NCBI GenBank assembly: GCA_910578585.1
Contig: CAJTRG010000012.1
Location: forward strand, 13,202 to 77,201
Reading direction: 5' to 3'
Origin: an uncultured Mailhella sp.
Lineage (GTDB): Bacteria; Desulfobacterota; Desulfovibrionia; Desulfovibrionales; Desulfovibrionaceae
DNA: 64,000 nt
The notes below the pieces were generated by a model. That model did not search any database. It was not told the origin of the DNA and saw only the letters and a list, made by a program, of their open reading frames with translations. Shown here piece after piece: positions 8,783-17,822 of this stretch (its first letter is position 1; the number at the start of each line of letters is the position of its first letter). The position numbers were made by a program, and so were the translations under genes.

Positions 8783-9514
8783 CTATTTCTTTCGTAAAAC
8801 GGTCAGGTGTCCTTTTGGAAAATTTTCTAAAAGGGGTATTCCATTATCGGTATATTTTTCAATAAGAAATTTTAGAAGATTATTTAAATTTTTTAGATGT
8901 TTATCGTCTTTGTATGGCGTAGAGGCAAGAATTTTTTCACTAATATCTGCCATAACAAATAAACCATCACCTATGGTAATTAATTCAACTACTTCAAAAT
9001 CTAATTCACTTGCAATTCTTTGCAGGAAATATTGTGTATTTCTAAAATAGTCAAAAGGAGGTTCGTGTTCGCAATAGGATAAAACAGAGGTAATAAGTAA
9101 GTTGCCGTTTTGTTTTAATATTCTGTGGCATTCTTTAAAAAGATCGTGTGGTTTATAAATATGTTCCAATACGCCTGTACAGAGTATGGAATCAAATTCA
9201 TTGTCAGGTAAAGGAAAAGGCTTGTTTATATCGTGGTAAACATCAATGAAAGGATTTTGATGATAACTGTTTGCCCAGTCCATGCAGACAGAATCCGTGA
9301 TTAAATTTTTGTAAAACTCATAAAAGGGAACATATCCGCAGCCAAGGTCAAGAAGTTTCCCTTTTATATATGTTTTTATCAGTCTGTTGATATTATGCAA
9401 ATGATAGGTTCGTGTTAAATCTGAACCGGTTCCCAGCGTTGCAGGGTTTACTTGTAAATTGTTATTTTCATCGACAATAAATCGTGTTGGCTTCCATAAT
9501 TCTTTATTTTTCAT
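8783..9514 (-). CDS. Class I SAM-dependent methyltransferase
   Basis: The 243-residue protein has motif I LLDLGCGYVPF near residue 50, DSILCTGVLEHIYKP (motif IV region) near 106 and a following ECHRILKQNGNLLIT. This is the methyltransferase type common in sugar and lipid modification. ATG 9514 is chosen because AAAGGAAAA precedes it; the frame extends seven codons further without a ribosome site. It lies between the sulfatase-like gene and the ATP-grasp gene. The acceptor is unknown. Confidence 0.8.
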   Translation of the reverse strand: MKNKELWKPTRFIVDENNNLQVNPATLGTGSDLTRTYHLHNINRLIKTYIKGKLLDLGCGYVPFYEFYKNLITDSVCMDWANSYHQNPFIDVYHDINKPFPLPDNEFDSILCTGVLEHIYKPHDLFKECHRILKQNGNLLITSVLSYCEHEPPFDYFRNTQYFLQRIASELDFEVVELITIGDGLFVMADISEKILASTPYKDDKHLKNLNNLLKFLIEKYTDNGIPLLENFPKGHLTVLRKK

Positions 9515-9552
9515 TTTATTTTCCTTTAAAAACATTTATGGATATTTTATCG

Positions 9553-11061
9553 TTATTTCAAGAAAAATTTTGAAATTGGTCTAAAATCAAAATATTCACT
9601 CAAAGAGAAGTAATATTTATCTTCAATATATGGTTCATTGCTTTCTGTTATGTAATTGAAAACAGCTCTAAATAAATTGACGGAAGATTCAAAATTGAAA
9701 TCAAAATCAGCAGGTGCATAAATAGCCCGCAAAGGAGAATATCTGTGTTTAAGTAATGCTTTGCTTGGCTTATCAAGAGTATCTTTTTCTTTAAATCCAT
9801 AATACTGTGAACCATGATCGCCTTGTATGATAATAATGCTTTTAGGATCATTTTTTTGAATATTTTCAATAAGTTCCATAAATCTTTTATTTAAAAATTT
9901 GATTTGTTGTTCATATGAAGCAGCGTATTCATCTGCAATTTTATTGTTATCTTGTTCTTTTCCAATATAGCTGGCATTAATATTAAAGTAACTTTCAGGA
10001 AGATTGCCGTTTTCATCAAAACAGAAAGGAGGATGGGGACATATCATGTGGGAATAAACAAATTTTAATTCTGATTTGTCAGCAATTTCAGAAAGTTGTT
10101 CAAAAATTTTTAAATGGGTTAAACGGTAAAATTTTGCTTGAAAACGATTAGCGGCTTCTTCAAAGAAAGTACGGCAGAACAGTGTGGTTTCAAAGTCCAG
10201 AGAATCCATAATATTAATTTCAACATCAGCACAGTCAGCAACTTTTTTATTCTGGCCTTCCCAGTTATTGATAACATGGTAGTATTTATAGCCTAATTGC
10301 TTAAACATATTTCCAACTTTATTATTAAAGATGAAACTAAAAAGTAAGGTTCTGTTGCTTTGAGCATCAAGTTGATCTTTTGGCGTAAAAAAGTTTTGCA
10401 CATAATCCATATTGAGTGTAGAGCAAATTGAATTTTGCGTCAGGTTATAATTAGACTTTGCATTATCAGCAACATAAAATCCTTTTGTCTGAAGCCAATA
10501 TTTAAATTCACTATTGTCAATGCCAATTTCTTCTAATGAAACGAAACTTGCATATTCATCAGGGATGATAAAATATACACTGTAAGGACGTTTACACTTA
10601 ATGTCGCCAATTTGTTCAGCTGCAGCAGGCTGAAAACTTTTGATGGTATAGAAATATTTGATAAGATGATAGCCAAAAACAATACTGATAAACAGTTCGA
10701 GACCAAATAATATATCTATATATATTAATTGTAATTTTTCACTGCTCAATAAAAATAAACCAACAAGAGCGAGAATACAAAGTGCGTGTATAATAAAGTT
10801 TTTTTTGCTTTTTAATGCGGGTTTGCCGAAAAAGATTAAATAAAATACTGCAATAAGAATAAGATTTACTATAAAATGATTTTGGATAAAATAATATAAA
10901 AGGAAATTGCTGATACTGTACCCGAGAACAAAGAGACCTAAAAATTTTATCATTTGTTTGGCAGTGACTTCTGAAAGGTTATTTACCCAAAGAAAAAGAA
11001 TCGGTAAAATCCCCATTAAAAATGATGTTAAAATGAGGATAACTATATTATAATTTTCCAT
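9553..11061 (-). CDS. Membrane-anchored sulfatase/phosphoglycerol-transferase-like enzyme
   Basis: The 502-residue protein has four or five hydrophobic helices in the first 150 residues, then a soluble alkaline-phosphatase-superfamily domain. YNLTQNSICSTLN near 210 offers the Thr nucleophile, VYSHMICPHPPFCF near 340 and IIIQGDHGSQ near 415 the metal ligands. The architecture matches LtaS/EptA-like enzymes that transfer phospho-groups, or membrane sulfatases, acting outside the inner membrane. The start is put at ATG 11061, which has GGAGA before it; an ATG at 11073 is also in frame. First gene of the operon running down to 6237, with a promoter at 11089-11117. Confidence 0.75.
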   Translation of the reverse strand: MENYNIVILILTSFLMGILPILFLWVNNLSEVTAKQMIKFLGLFVLGYSISNFLLYYFIQNHFIVNLILIAVFYLIFFGKPALKSKKNFIIHALCILALVGLFLLSSEKLQLIYIDILFGLELFISIVFGYHLIKYFYTIKSFQPAAAEQIGDIKCKRPYSVYFIIPDEYASFVSLEEIGIDNSEFKYWLQTKGFYVADNAKSNYNLTQNSICSTLNMDYVQNFFTPKDQLDAQSNRTLLFSFIFNNKVGNMFKQLGYKYYHVINNWEGQNKKVADCADVEINIMDSLDFETTLFCRTFFEEAANRFQAKFYRLTHLKIFEQLSEIADKSELKFVYSHMICPHPPFCFDENGNLPESYFNINASYIGKEQDNNKIADEYAASYEQQIKFLNKRFMELIENIQKNDPKSIIIIQGDHGSQYYGFKEKDTLDKPSKALLKHRYSPLRAIYAPADFDFNFESSVNLFRAVFNYITESNEPYIEDKYYFSLSEYFDFRPISKFFLK

Positions 11062-11088
11062 GTTTTTCTCCATATAACTACCTTAAAT

Positions 11089-11117
11089 ACGATATATTTA
11101 TTTCAATATGATGTCAA
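11089..11117 (-). promoter_or_regulatory. Sigma70-type promoter for the sulfatase-like operon
   Basis: On the minus strand TTGACA (11112-11117), a 17-base spacer and TATCGT (11089-11094) lie 27 bases before the start at 11061. The divergent interval up to 11290 holds no equally good plus-strand promoter that I can see. Confidence 0.4.
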
Positions 11118-11290
11118 TTTATTGTAGGTATAATTGATTTTGGTAAATACGTGGAAGATTTTTATGCAAAAATTGTGTCCAGCTTGACAATTCTGCAAAT
11201 ATAAAATAGGAAAAATAAACTGTTATAAAGACTTAGAGGGTGCTTTAATAGGTGAACTATTAAAGTTATTGTATTAAAATAAAAATAGAG

Positions 11291-11509
11291 ATGAATGATA
11301 TGAAAATGATAAATGCATTATTTTTTGTAGTATGTCTAATTTGTCTTTTTTGTCCTGCTGAAGCATATGCCTATTTAAATCCGGGCTCAGGAAGTGATTT
11401 CTTCCAATTAATTATGAGCTTTTTTGCAGGAATTTTGGGCGGAATTAAACTGTGTTTTAAGAAAATAACCAATATTTTTAGAAAAAATAGTGATAATGAT
11501 TATGAATAA
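11291..11509 (+). CDS. Small membrane protein with YLNPGSGS motif
   Basis: The 72-residue protein has a hydrophobic N-terminus with an AYA cleavage-like site near residue 27, followed directly by YLNPGSGSDFFQ, a second hydrophobic stretch and a basic, polar tail. Small proteins with a YLDPGTGS-like motif are often seen beside glycan, sulfatase and methyltransferase genes; no function is established to my knowledge. It overlaps the next gene (ATGAATAA shared), so the two are probably coupled. An internal ATG at 11300 is an alternative start. Confidence 0.65.
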   Translation: MNDMKMINALFFVVCLICLFCPAEAYAYLNPGSGSDFFQLIMSFFAGILGGIKLCFKKITNIFRKNSDNDYE

Positions 11510-12875
11510 ACATTCTTCTTCTTTTCGTGATCCATCAGGCTTTATCTTTTATAAAGATACTGTATTGTATCGTGTAATAACAAAAAGTTATGCAGAACAT
11601 TATGATTTATTAATGCAGTCAGGCTTGTTTACTGTATTACGAGAAAAAGAATATATTATTCCGCATGAAGAATGTTCAATAGAAAATTTTCCTGAATTAT
11701 CAGATTGTTATAAAGTTATTAAACCTTTTTACCTTCCTTTTATTACCTATCCCTATGAATGGTGTTTCAGCCAGTTAAAAGATGCCGCGCTTTTGACCTT
11801 GAAAATTCAGCGTATTGCACTTAGACATAATATGATTTTGAAAGATGCTTCTGCCTATAATATTCAATTTTATCAGGGAAAACCGGTTTTCATTGATACG
11901 CTTTCTTTTGAAAAATATACTGAAGGCAATCCCTGGATTGCATACAGACAGTTTTGCAAGCATTTCTTGGCTCCTTTACTGCTCATTAAATATACTGATA
12001 TTCGTTTGATTTCTTTATTGAAAAATTATATTGACGGCATTGATTTAGATTTGGCAGTGAAATTATTGCCTTTAAAAGCTAAAATTAAACCCAGTATTTT
12101 TATGAACCTTTGCGTGCAAAACTATTATTCAAAAAAATACGAAGACAAAGATATTAATTTTAGTAAAACCGTAAAAATTCCCAAAAAGAAATTATTGCAG
12201 ATGAATGAGCAATTGCAGGATTTAATTTCTTCTTTGAATATCTCTTCTGCCAATACGGAATGGGGCAATTATTATGCCTTTACCAATTATGATGAGATTG
12301 CCTTTAAATCAAAAACAGATATTGTGCGTAGTTTTATTGAGCAAATAAAACCTGAAACTCTTTGGGATTTAGGAGCAAATAACGGGCATTTTACCCGTAT
12401 TGCCGCAGAAAAAGGCACAAATTCCCTCGCCTTTGATATTGATTTTGACGCGTGTGAAAAAAATTATCACTCTATTAAACAACATGGCTTAAAAACTCTT
12501 TTGCCTGTGTGCTTTGATTTAACGAACCCTTCTCCTTCTATTGGATTTGCCAATGAAGAGCGTTTTTCTTTATATAAAAGAACACATCCCGATTGTATTA
12601 TGGCGCTTGCTTTAATACATCATTTGGCTATTTCAAACAATGTCCCATTGGAATTGATTGCGCAATATTTTTCACGATTATCAACATTTTTAATTATTGA
12701 ATTTGTTCCCAAAACTGATTCTCAAGTACAGAAATTATTAAAAACTCGTGAAGATATTTTTCCGTCTTATACATTTGAAGGTTTTGAAGAGGCATTTCAA
12801 AACTTTTATGAAATAGTCAAGGTCTCTTCTGTTGAAAACAGCGAAAGAAAACTGTATTTGATGAAGAAAAAGTAA
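11502..12875 (+). CDS. Two-domain protein: kinase-like N-terminal half and SAM methyltransferase
   Basis: The 457-residue protein ends in a class I methyltransferase (motif I LWDLGANNGHF near residue 286, AFDIDFDACE near 310, MALALIHHLA near 365). The first 240 residues contain LKDASAYNIQFYQGKPVFIDTLSF with Asp115, Asn120 and Asp132, which resembles the catalytic and metal loops of aminoglycoside-phosphotransferase-like kinases, although no P-loop or N-lobe lysine motif is obvious. The start ATG at 11502 overlaps the preceding small gene; ATG 11496 is also possible. It is probably a glycan-modifying enzyme. The methyltransferase assignment is good; the kinase resemblance is by eye. Confidence 0.7.
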   Translation: MNKHSSSFRDPSGFIFYKDTVLYRVITKSYAEHYDLLMQSGLFTVLREKEYIIPHEECSIENFPELSDCYKVIKPFYLPFITYPYEWCFSQLKDAALLTLKIQRIALRHNMILKDASAYNIQFYQGKPVFIDTLSFEKYTEGNPWIAYRQFCKHFLAPLLLIKYTDIRLISLLKNYIDGIDLDLAVKLLPLKAKIKPSIFMNLCVQNYYSKKYEDKDINFSKTVKIPKKKLLQMNEQLQDLISSLNISSANTEWGNYYAFTNYDEIAFKSKTDIVRSFIEQIKPETLWDLGANNGHFTRIAAEKGTNSLAFDIDFDACEKNYHSIKQHGLKTLLPVCFDLTNPSPSIGFANEERFSLYKRTHPDCIMALALIHHLAISNNVPLELIAQYFSRLSTFLIIEFVPKTDSQVQKLLKTREDIFPSYTFEGFEEAFQNFYEIVKVSSVENSERKLYLMKKK

Positions 12876-12958
12876 TTTGTTTCATATGGTTACGAAGTGA
12901 TGGAAATTTCTTCTTTTGATTGAAAAGTTATATGGTTCTCAGTTTAAAGGATTATACA

Positions 12959-14653
12959 ATGGCAGCATGTGATTTTCTCCAGATTTTTGATTATGAGTTC
13001 TATTCTCGTACATATTTAGAAAATAATGCAGGTAAATCAGAGGCATTAGAGCATTATACCAGTATTGGAAGTGCGCTGGGATATAAGCCTCATGCTTTAT
13101 TTGATGTTCAGTTTTATTGTCAAAATGCAAAAATAGATTACAAAGAGATTAATCCACTCGAGCATTATTTGCAAATTGGGTATAAAGAAAATCTTTCTCC
13201 TTTTCCTCTTTTTGATCCTGTATGGTATGCAAGACAGTATGAATATGATAAACAAAATATGCCTGCTTTTGTGCATTATATTCAGCAAAATAAAATTGGT
13301 CATTACACAGATCCCAATGAATTTTTTGATACAGCGTGGTATAAAAAAGAGTATGATTTTGCCTGCAGTGAATATGAATTTTGCGTCGAACATTATTTAT
13401 CTGCGGGGAAAAATTTACCCTATAATCCTTCAAAAAAGTTTTTTGCTTTAGATTATGCGTTAAAATATACAGTTCCTCACAAATTGGTTATTAATCCTCT
13501 TGTGCATTATTTAACTGTTGGAAGAAAAGAAAATTATACAGTTAGCCCTGTTGATATGAATAATCCGTGTGAAAAGCAATTTAATCATATGAATAAAATT
13601 ATTTCGCAGGCAGATCATATTCATTTTCATTTAAATGATAAATTTTTTAATCCATCTGTAAAATTTATCAATAATAATTTTAATAAACATGAGCATGCCC
13701 ACTTGTGGTTCAGGGGATTACCTTATGAAAAAACAAGACAAATAATGCATAAAGATGATAATATTTGTGAGCTTGATTATTCATTATTAGACGTCAATTT
13801 GTTAAAAAAGAAAAAACTTTATTTTCATTCATTCTTTGTTCCGCAAAATATACTATTATTATATTATAATAAAGAATTATTGAAACATTCCTATTGGTTG
13901 GTATGGGGTGGAGATTTTTATTCTGCTCCAACTGATGAGATGAATACGTTTGTGCGCAATAATATCTATGGCATTGGCAGCTTTTCTGATAATGATAAAA
14001 TAAAAAAGGTTTATGGGGAAAATCATAAATTTTTTGAAACAAATCTTGTAATGTCACCAATAAATATTGATTTGCTAGATAAAATAAAAAATGAAATGAA
14101 ACCGCATAAAACTTGTGTAACTATTCAAATCAATAATTCAAGTGATAAAAGTACAATAGACATGTTGAATGTTTTATCAAAATTTAAAGATAAAAACATA
14201 AAAATCAGGACTGTTCTTTCTTATGGTGATACGCAGTATAATGAAGAAATCATACAATGCGGGAAAGAAATTTTTGGGGATAAATTCAGCTACTTGGATA
14301 AAATATTGAGGCCAGAGGAATATGCACAGTATTTAGCAGAAAATGATATATTTATTTTGAATCAAGACAGGCAGCAAGGCGGATCCAATGCGTGTGCGAG
14401 TTTGTACCTTGGACAAAAAGTGTTCGTAAAAAGTACTGTTACTACTGCAAATTATTTGCATGATAATGAATTAATTTTCTTTGATTCACTCAGTATTCCG
14501 CATTTAAATTGGCTTGATTTTATATCTTTGCAAAAGAAGGATAAAGAGACGAATAGAAAAATGATTGAAAAGAATATTTATAATAGGGAAAGATTCAAAG
14601 CACAGGTGCAGGAAGTTTTTGATGATGACTGTTTCTCAGGCAATGCAAATTGA
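12959..14653 (+). CDS. WecF-like glycosyltransferase with five N-terminal FD-FY/NPL-HY repeats
   Basis: The 564-residue protein has two parts. Residues 10-200 hold about five imperfect repeats of some 40 residues with the pattern FD..FY ... NPL.HY...G, as found in front of several glycan-cluster glycosyltransferases. From about residue 215 it matches the GT56 (WecF) protein at 682-1674: WLVWGGDFY, TIQINNSSDKST, TVLSYGDTQYNEE and ENDIFILNQDRQQGGSN. The ATG at 12959 follows AAAGGA by seven bases and is preferred to TTG 12920 or ATG 12932. It probably transfers a 4-amino-4,6-dideoxyhexose. The repeats may hold it to a partner or to the acceptor. Confidence 0.75.
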   Translation: MAACDFLQIFDYEFYSRTYLENNAGKSEALEHYTSIGSALGYKPHALFDVQFYCQNAKIDYKEINPLEHYLQIGYKENLSPFPLFDPVWYARQYEYDKQNMPAFVHYIQQNKIGHYTDPNEFFDTAWYKKEYDFACSEYEFCVEHYLSAGKNLPYNPSKKFFALDYALKYTVPHKLVINPLVHYLTVGRKENYTVSPVDMNNPCEKQFNHMNKIISQADHIHFHLNDKFFNPSVKFINNNFNKHEHAHLWFRGLPYEKTRQIMHKDDNICELDYSLLDVNLLKKKKLYFHSFFVPQNILLLYYNKELLKHSYWLVWGGDFYSAPTDEMNTFVRNNIYGIGSFSDNDKIKKVYGENHKFFETNLVMSPINIDLLDKIKNEMKPHKTCVTIQINNSSDKSTIDMLNVLSKFKDKNIKIRTVLSYGDTQYNEEIIQCGKEIFGDKFSYLDKILRPEEYAQYLAENDIFILNQDRQQGGSNACASLYLGQKVFVKSTVTTANYLHDNELIFFDSLSIPHLNWLDFISLQKKDKETNRKMIEKNIYNRERFKAQVQEVFDDDCFSGNAN

Positions 14654-14784
14654 ATCAGTGATTAAATTTTTATCCGGTAATGTTACAAAATTTATTTGTT
14701 CATCAATCTCTTTTTAGAAAAAACTAAAATATTAAAGAAGAATGCTGTTGTCAATTATACGAGGATGATAATGCATAATTATTC

Positions 14785-14813
14785 TTGACAGTATATCATG
14801 ATCAGAATAATTT
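14785..14813 (+). promoter_or_regulatory. Sigma70-type promoter before a methyltransferase
   Basis: TTGACA at 14785-14790, a 17-base spacer and TAATTT at 14808-14813 stand 22 bases before the ATG at 14836. The first TTG of the box also opens an in-frame extension of the gene, which I reject as a start. Confidence 0.5.
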
Positions 14814-14835
14814 TTATAAAAAATATGAGGTTCTT

Positions 14836-15690
14836 ATGGCTTTTTCAGCAAATTATATAAAAAAATACGATGAAAATTTATATGAATTATTAAAGAAAAA
14901 ATTTGAAGAAGAAGAGTTGAATTTAACAATACTTAAATTGAAAAATCCTCAATTATTTAATACTCTTATTTCAGGAGATTATTCTGATATTCCAGAAAAA
15001 TATTATTTACGGGTAATCCATAAGGCGATTAAGTTTATGGATATTGATATGGATACATTTAATAAATTTGCCACAACAAGAATGCATTATGAAGGTGAGA
15101 TACAAAGCGAAGAAGAGGCACTGCCTTTCTGGGGAGCTGTTGATAAACATTTTCTTGCTTTTAATATTATGCTTCAATTGCGGGATTATCGGAATATTTT
15201 TCATTATATAACTGAATATCTGAAAGGAAAAGAGCATATTTCATATTGTGATTATGGCTGTGGTTCCGGTGCGTTGTCACTTGCTTTGAATGCAAGAAAT
15301 GAATTTGAAAAAATGACGTTTTTTGATTTGGATTGTTATCATTCTGATTTTGTAAAATATTATATTTCTTCCTGCAAAATGAATGCAAAGTGGTTTGATG
15401 TACTCAAAGAAGAGGAAATGGAACAATATGATGTTGTTGTTTGCCTGGATGTTCTTGAGCATATAGAAGAATCATACAATACGCTGGTAAAATTATCCAA
15501 AAAAGTGAAAAAAGGCGGTTTATTGATTTTAAAAGGTGCTTTTGAAATTGACAGTTATTCCCATTTGCCTTTGGCTTCTAAAAATTTTTATGTCGATAAT
15601 AATGGGCCAGAATTTTTATCAACTCATTTTATGAATATCAAAAAGTTTTATTATCCGGCTTTGCTGTCAGGTGCATATATTAAAAAGTAA
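14836..15690 (+). CDS. SAM-dependent methyltransferase
   Basis: The 284-residue protein has a helical N-terminal 130 residues and then motif I (SYCDYGCGSGALSLAL near 135), TFFDLDCY near 160, VVCLDVLEHIEE near 200 and KKGGLLILKGAF near 235. This is a class I methyltransferase of the kind that modifies sugars or lipids. TGAGG lies just before the ATG. It has its own promoter at 14785 and is monocistronic; the next gene is convergent. The acceptor is unknown. Confidence 0.8.
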   Translation: MAFSANYIKKYDENLYELLKKKFEEEELNLTILKLKNPQLFNTLISGDYSDIPEKYYLRVIHKAIKFMDIDMDTFNKFATTRMHYEGEIQSEEEALPFWGAVDKHFLAFNIMLQLRDYRNIFHYITEYLKGKEHISYCDYGCGSGALSLALNARNEFEKMTFFDLDCYHSDFVKYYISSCKMNAKWFDVLKEEEMEQYDVVVCLDVLEHIEESYNTLVKLSKKVKKGGLLILKGAFEIDSYSHLPLASKNFYVDNNGPEFLSTHFMNIKKFYYPALLSGAYIKK

Positions 15691-15757
15691 TGCTTTGTTT
15701 TAGAAAAGGCTGATGAACGAGTAAATTTTGTAACGTTACTGGCTAAAAATAAACGTA

Positions 15758-16666
15758 TTATTCCTTTACGTTTTCCAGAAGAGGCGCAAGCACTTCTCGC
15801 AGCTGCTTGAATTGCTGTAATTTCTTCATAAATTTTTCTTGAGGAATGGAATTTTTGTCGAGTTTTTGCAGGCTTGCTTCTGTCTTTTTATAATGGAGCA
15901 AAGCGCGCAAAACTATTTCTGGATATTTTTTATCAAAATAAAGCCAAAAGTTCAAAAATGCCTGAGTATTGGTCAGGTCTTGCTCAAATTCTGACATCTT
16001 TTGCCAAATACCTTCATCGGTTATGCGGTACACAGATTCATAATGGGAAACAGTGTGAGCTTTTCCTTCGTGCAAATGGATAACGTTTCGAAAGCTGTCA
16101 CCGCGGAATGATACTTCACAAGTGGGATGAGGCAGATGAATCATTTTATCAGGAATACCATGCTTGAAAATAACATTTCTAAAAATTGTGCCAGACGTGT
16201 GGGCAAGCGCAGGATTGCCGTTTAAATAGTTTTGAAAATTAGAGTCAACTTCCGGAAAACTGGAAAAAGGAACAATGCTTCCGTCCCGCAGTTTTTGGTA
16301 AGAATTACTGATGTGCAGCGTGTATTCCGGATTTTGTTCCAAAAAATTGAGAGCTTTTTGAATTTTATATTTATCAATCCAATAATCATCAGGGTCAAGC
16401 ACAGTAAAATAATCGGTTTTGGTTATTTCATAGGCCCGAAGAATATTTTTATAGAGTTTTTGATTCGTTGGCGAAGTCAGAACAATCATATTGGGGTGTT
16501 GTTTCTGATATTCTGCAACAATATTGAGGGTGTTATCCGTGGAGCAATCATCTACAATAATAACTTGATAGGAAAAATTTGTGCGCTGCATAAAAATAGA
16601 ATCAAGACATTCTGCCAGATATTCCTCCTTATTGTAGGTAGGAACAAGAATAGATAATTTGCACAT
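15758..16666 (-). CDS. Family 2 glycosyltransferase
   Basis: The 302-residue protein begins CKLSILVPTYNKEEYL and has IIVDDCSTDNT near residue 36 and VLDPDDYW near 90, the GT-A nucleotide-sugar and metal sites. The C-terminal half has no membrane helix, so it is a cytosolic enzyme. It lies just downstream of the pseudaminic acid operon but a terminator (16722-16754) separates them, so it may be transcribed on its own. It is a candidate for adding a sugar in the same glycan; donor and acceptor are unknown. Confidence 0.85.
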   Translation of the reverse strand: MCKLSILVPTYNKEEYLAECLDSIFMQRTNFSYQVIIVDDCSTDNTLNIVAEYQKQHPNMIVLTSPTNQKLYKNILRAYEITKTDYFTVLDPDDYWIDKYKIQKALNFLEQNPEYTLHISNSYQKLRDGSIVPFSSFPEVDSNFQNYLNGNPALAHTSGTIFRNVIFKHGIPDKMIHLPHPTCEVSFRGDSFRNVIHLHEGKAHTVSHYESVYRITDEGIWQKMSEFEQDLTNTQAFLNFWLYFDKKYPEIVLRALLHYKKTEASLQKLDKNSIPQEKFMKKLQQFKQLREVLAPLLENVKE

Positions 16667-16721
16667 ACTGTAACTCCTCTGTATTTTTCTAATATAAAGA
16701 ATAGCCCCGTTTCGTCAAGAA

Positions 16722-16754
16722 AAAAGACCTGCATAAAATACAGGCCTTTTGTTG
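16722..16754 (-). terminator. Terminator of the pseudaminic acid operon
   Basis: AAAAGACCTG (16722-16731) pairs with CAGGCCTTTT (16741-16750) apart from one mismatch around a nine-base loop, and T-runs flank both sides. Its 5' arm is nearly the same as that of the hairpin at 25777-25805, which stands at the other end of the operon. Confidence 0.6.
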
Positions 16755-16814
16755 TTCTTTTATAACTTACAGATTGTGTGTTAGTTTAAAATATTTTTAT
16801 AATATTTTATTCTG

Positions 16815-17822
16815 CTATTCTATATTATTAAAAGTTAAAGGTGTACCAAATTCTATATCTTGTGTAGCTTTTTTGCCTAAAATATCTTTATAATATCTGG
16901 GATGCAAGCCGTTGCTTGGACGTATGGAACGGACATTATCTTCTGCGAAGGCTTCGCCTTTTTTGATGTCTTTTACAGCATAAAGAGAGCGGGCTCCTTT
17001 CCTTTCGCTTGGGTTGATTTCGTAAGAAATTTTACCAAGGACTTTTTCTGTATTTCGCACAGCCTGCACCATTTCTTTAAACTCCTGCGTGTTTAAAGAA
17101 AAGCCTGCATCAGCACCGCCCAGGGCTCTGTCCAGAGTAAAATGCTTTTCAATAACTTTTGCACCTAATGCCACTGCCGCAATAACGGGTTCAATGTTCA
17201 TAGAATGGTCAGAAAGTCCCACTTTTACCCCAAACTCTTGTATCATATCCGGAATAGTCAGGACGTTCATGTTCTCCAGCGGGGCAGGATAGGATGAAGT
17301 ACATTTTAAAAGGGTAATATCATTGTTTCCCATTCTTTTGCATGCGTCGACTGCTTCGTGTATTTCTTCTTTAGAACAAATGCCAGTGGAAATAATCATA
17401 GGCTTGCCTTTTGCTGCAGTATATTCAATCAAAGGAATATCAATGGCTTCAAAGGATGCAATCTTATAGTACTTTACATTGAGTGTTTCTAAAAAATCCA
17501 CAGCTGTTTTATCAAAAGGAGTGGAAAAAAGCTCAATACCGATTTCGTCAGCATATTCTTTTAAATCTTTCTGCCATTCCCAAGGGGTATAAGCTTTTTG
17601 ATACAGAGCATACAGTGTTTCACCATACCAAAGACTTTTAGGATCAGAAATTTTAAATTCTGGTTTGTTACAGTCAATAGTCATGGTGTCAGCTGTGTAG
17701 GTTTGCAGCTTTACAGCATCAGCACCAATTTCCTTAGCTGTTTTTATAATCTCTTTCGCAAGTTTTTTATCGCCGCAGTGATTTGCAGACATTTCTGCTA
17801 TGATGTAGGTATGATTATGCAT
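16815..17822 (-). CDS. pseI: Pseudaminic acid synthase
   Basis: The 335-residue protein is a NeuB-family sialic-acid synthase. It condenses phosphoenolpyruvate with 2,4-diacylamino-2,4,6-trideoxy-L-altrose to give pseudaminic acid. The TIM-barrel part shows IIAEMSANHCGDKKLA near residue 7, FSTPFDKTAVDFL near 98, GLSDHSMN near 210 and EKHFTLDR near 235; the C-terminal 70 residues are the antifreeze-like (SAF) lid (RSLYAVKDIKKGE). PseI rather than NeuB or LegI is supported by pseB, pseC and pseF in the same operon. The start overlaps the upstream deacetylase stop by one base. Last gene of the operon. Confidence 0.9.
   Translation of the reverse strand: MHNHTYIIAEMSANHCGDKKLAKEIIKTAKEIGADAVKLQTYTADTMTIDCNKPEFKISDPKSLWYGETLYALYQKAYTPWEWQKDLKEYADEIGIELFSTPFDKTAVDFLETLNVKYYKIASFEAIDIPLIEYTAAKGKPMIISTGICSKEEIHEAVDACKRMGNNDITLLKCTSSYPAPLENMNVLTIPDMIQEFGVKVGLSDHSMNIEPVIAAVALGAKVIEKHFTLDRALGGADAGFSLNTQEFKEMVQAVRNTEKVLGKISYEINPSERKGARSLYAVKDIKKGEAFAEDNVRSIRPSNGLHPRYYKDILGKKATQDIEFGTPLTFNNIE

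Noticed and set aside
11184..11212. Plus-strand promoter TTGACA before the 72-residue gene
   Set aside because: The nearest TATAAA/TAAAAT boxes are only 10-12 bases away and the 17-base position reads TAGGAA, so the spacing does not fit.
14785..14835. TTG start extending the methyltransferase by 17 codons
   Set aside because: The TTG is part of a TTGACA -35 box with a well-spaced -10, and ATG 14836 has its own TGAGG site.
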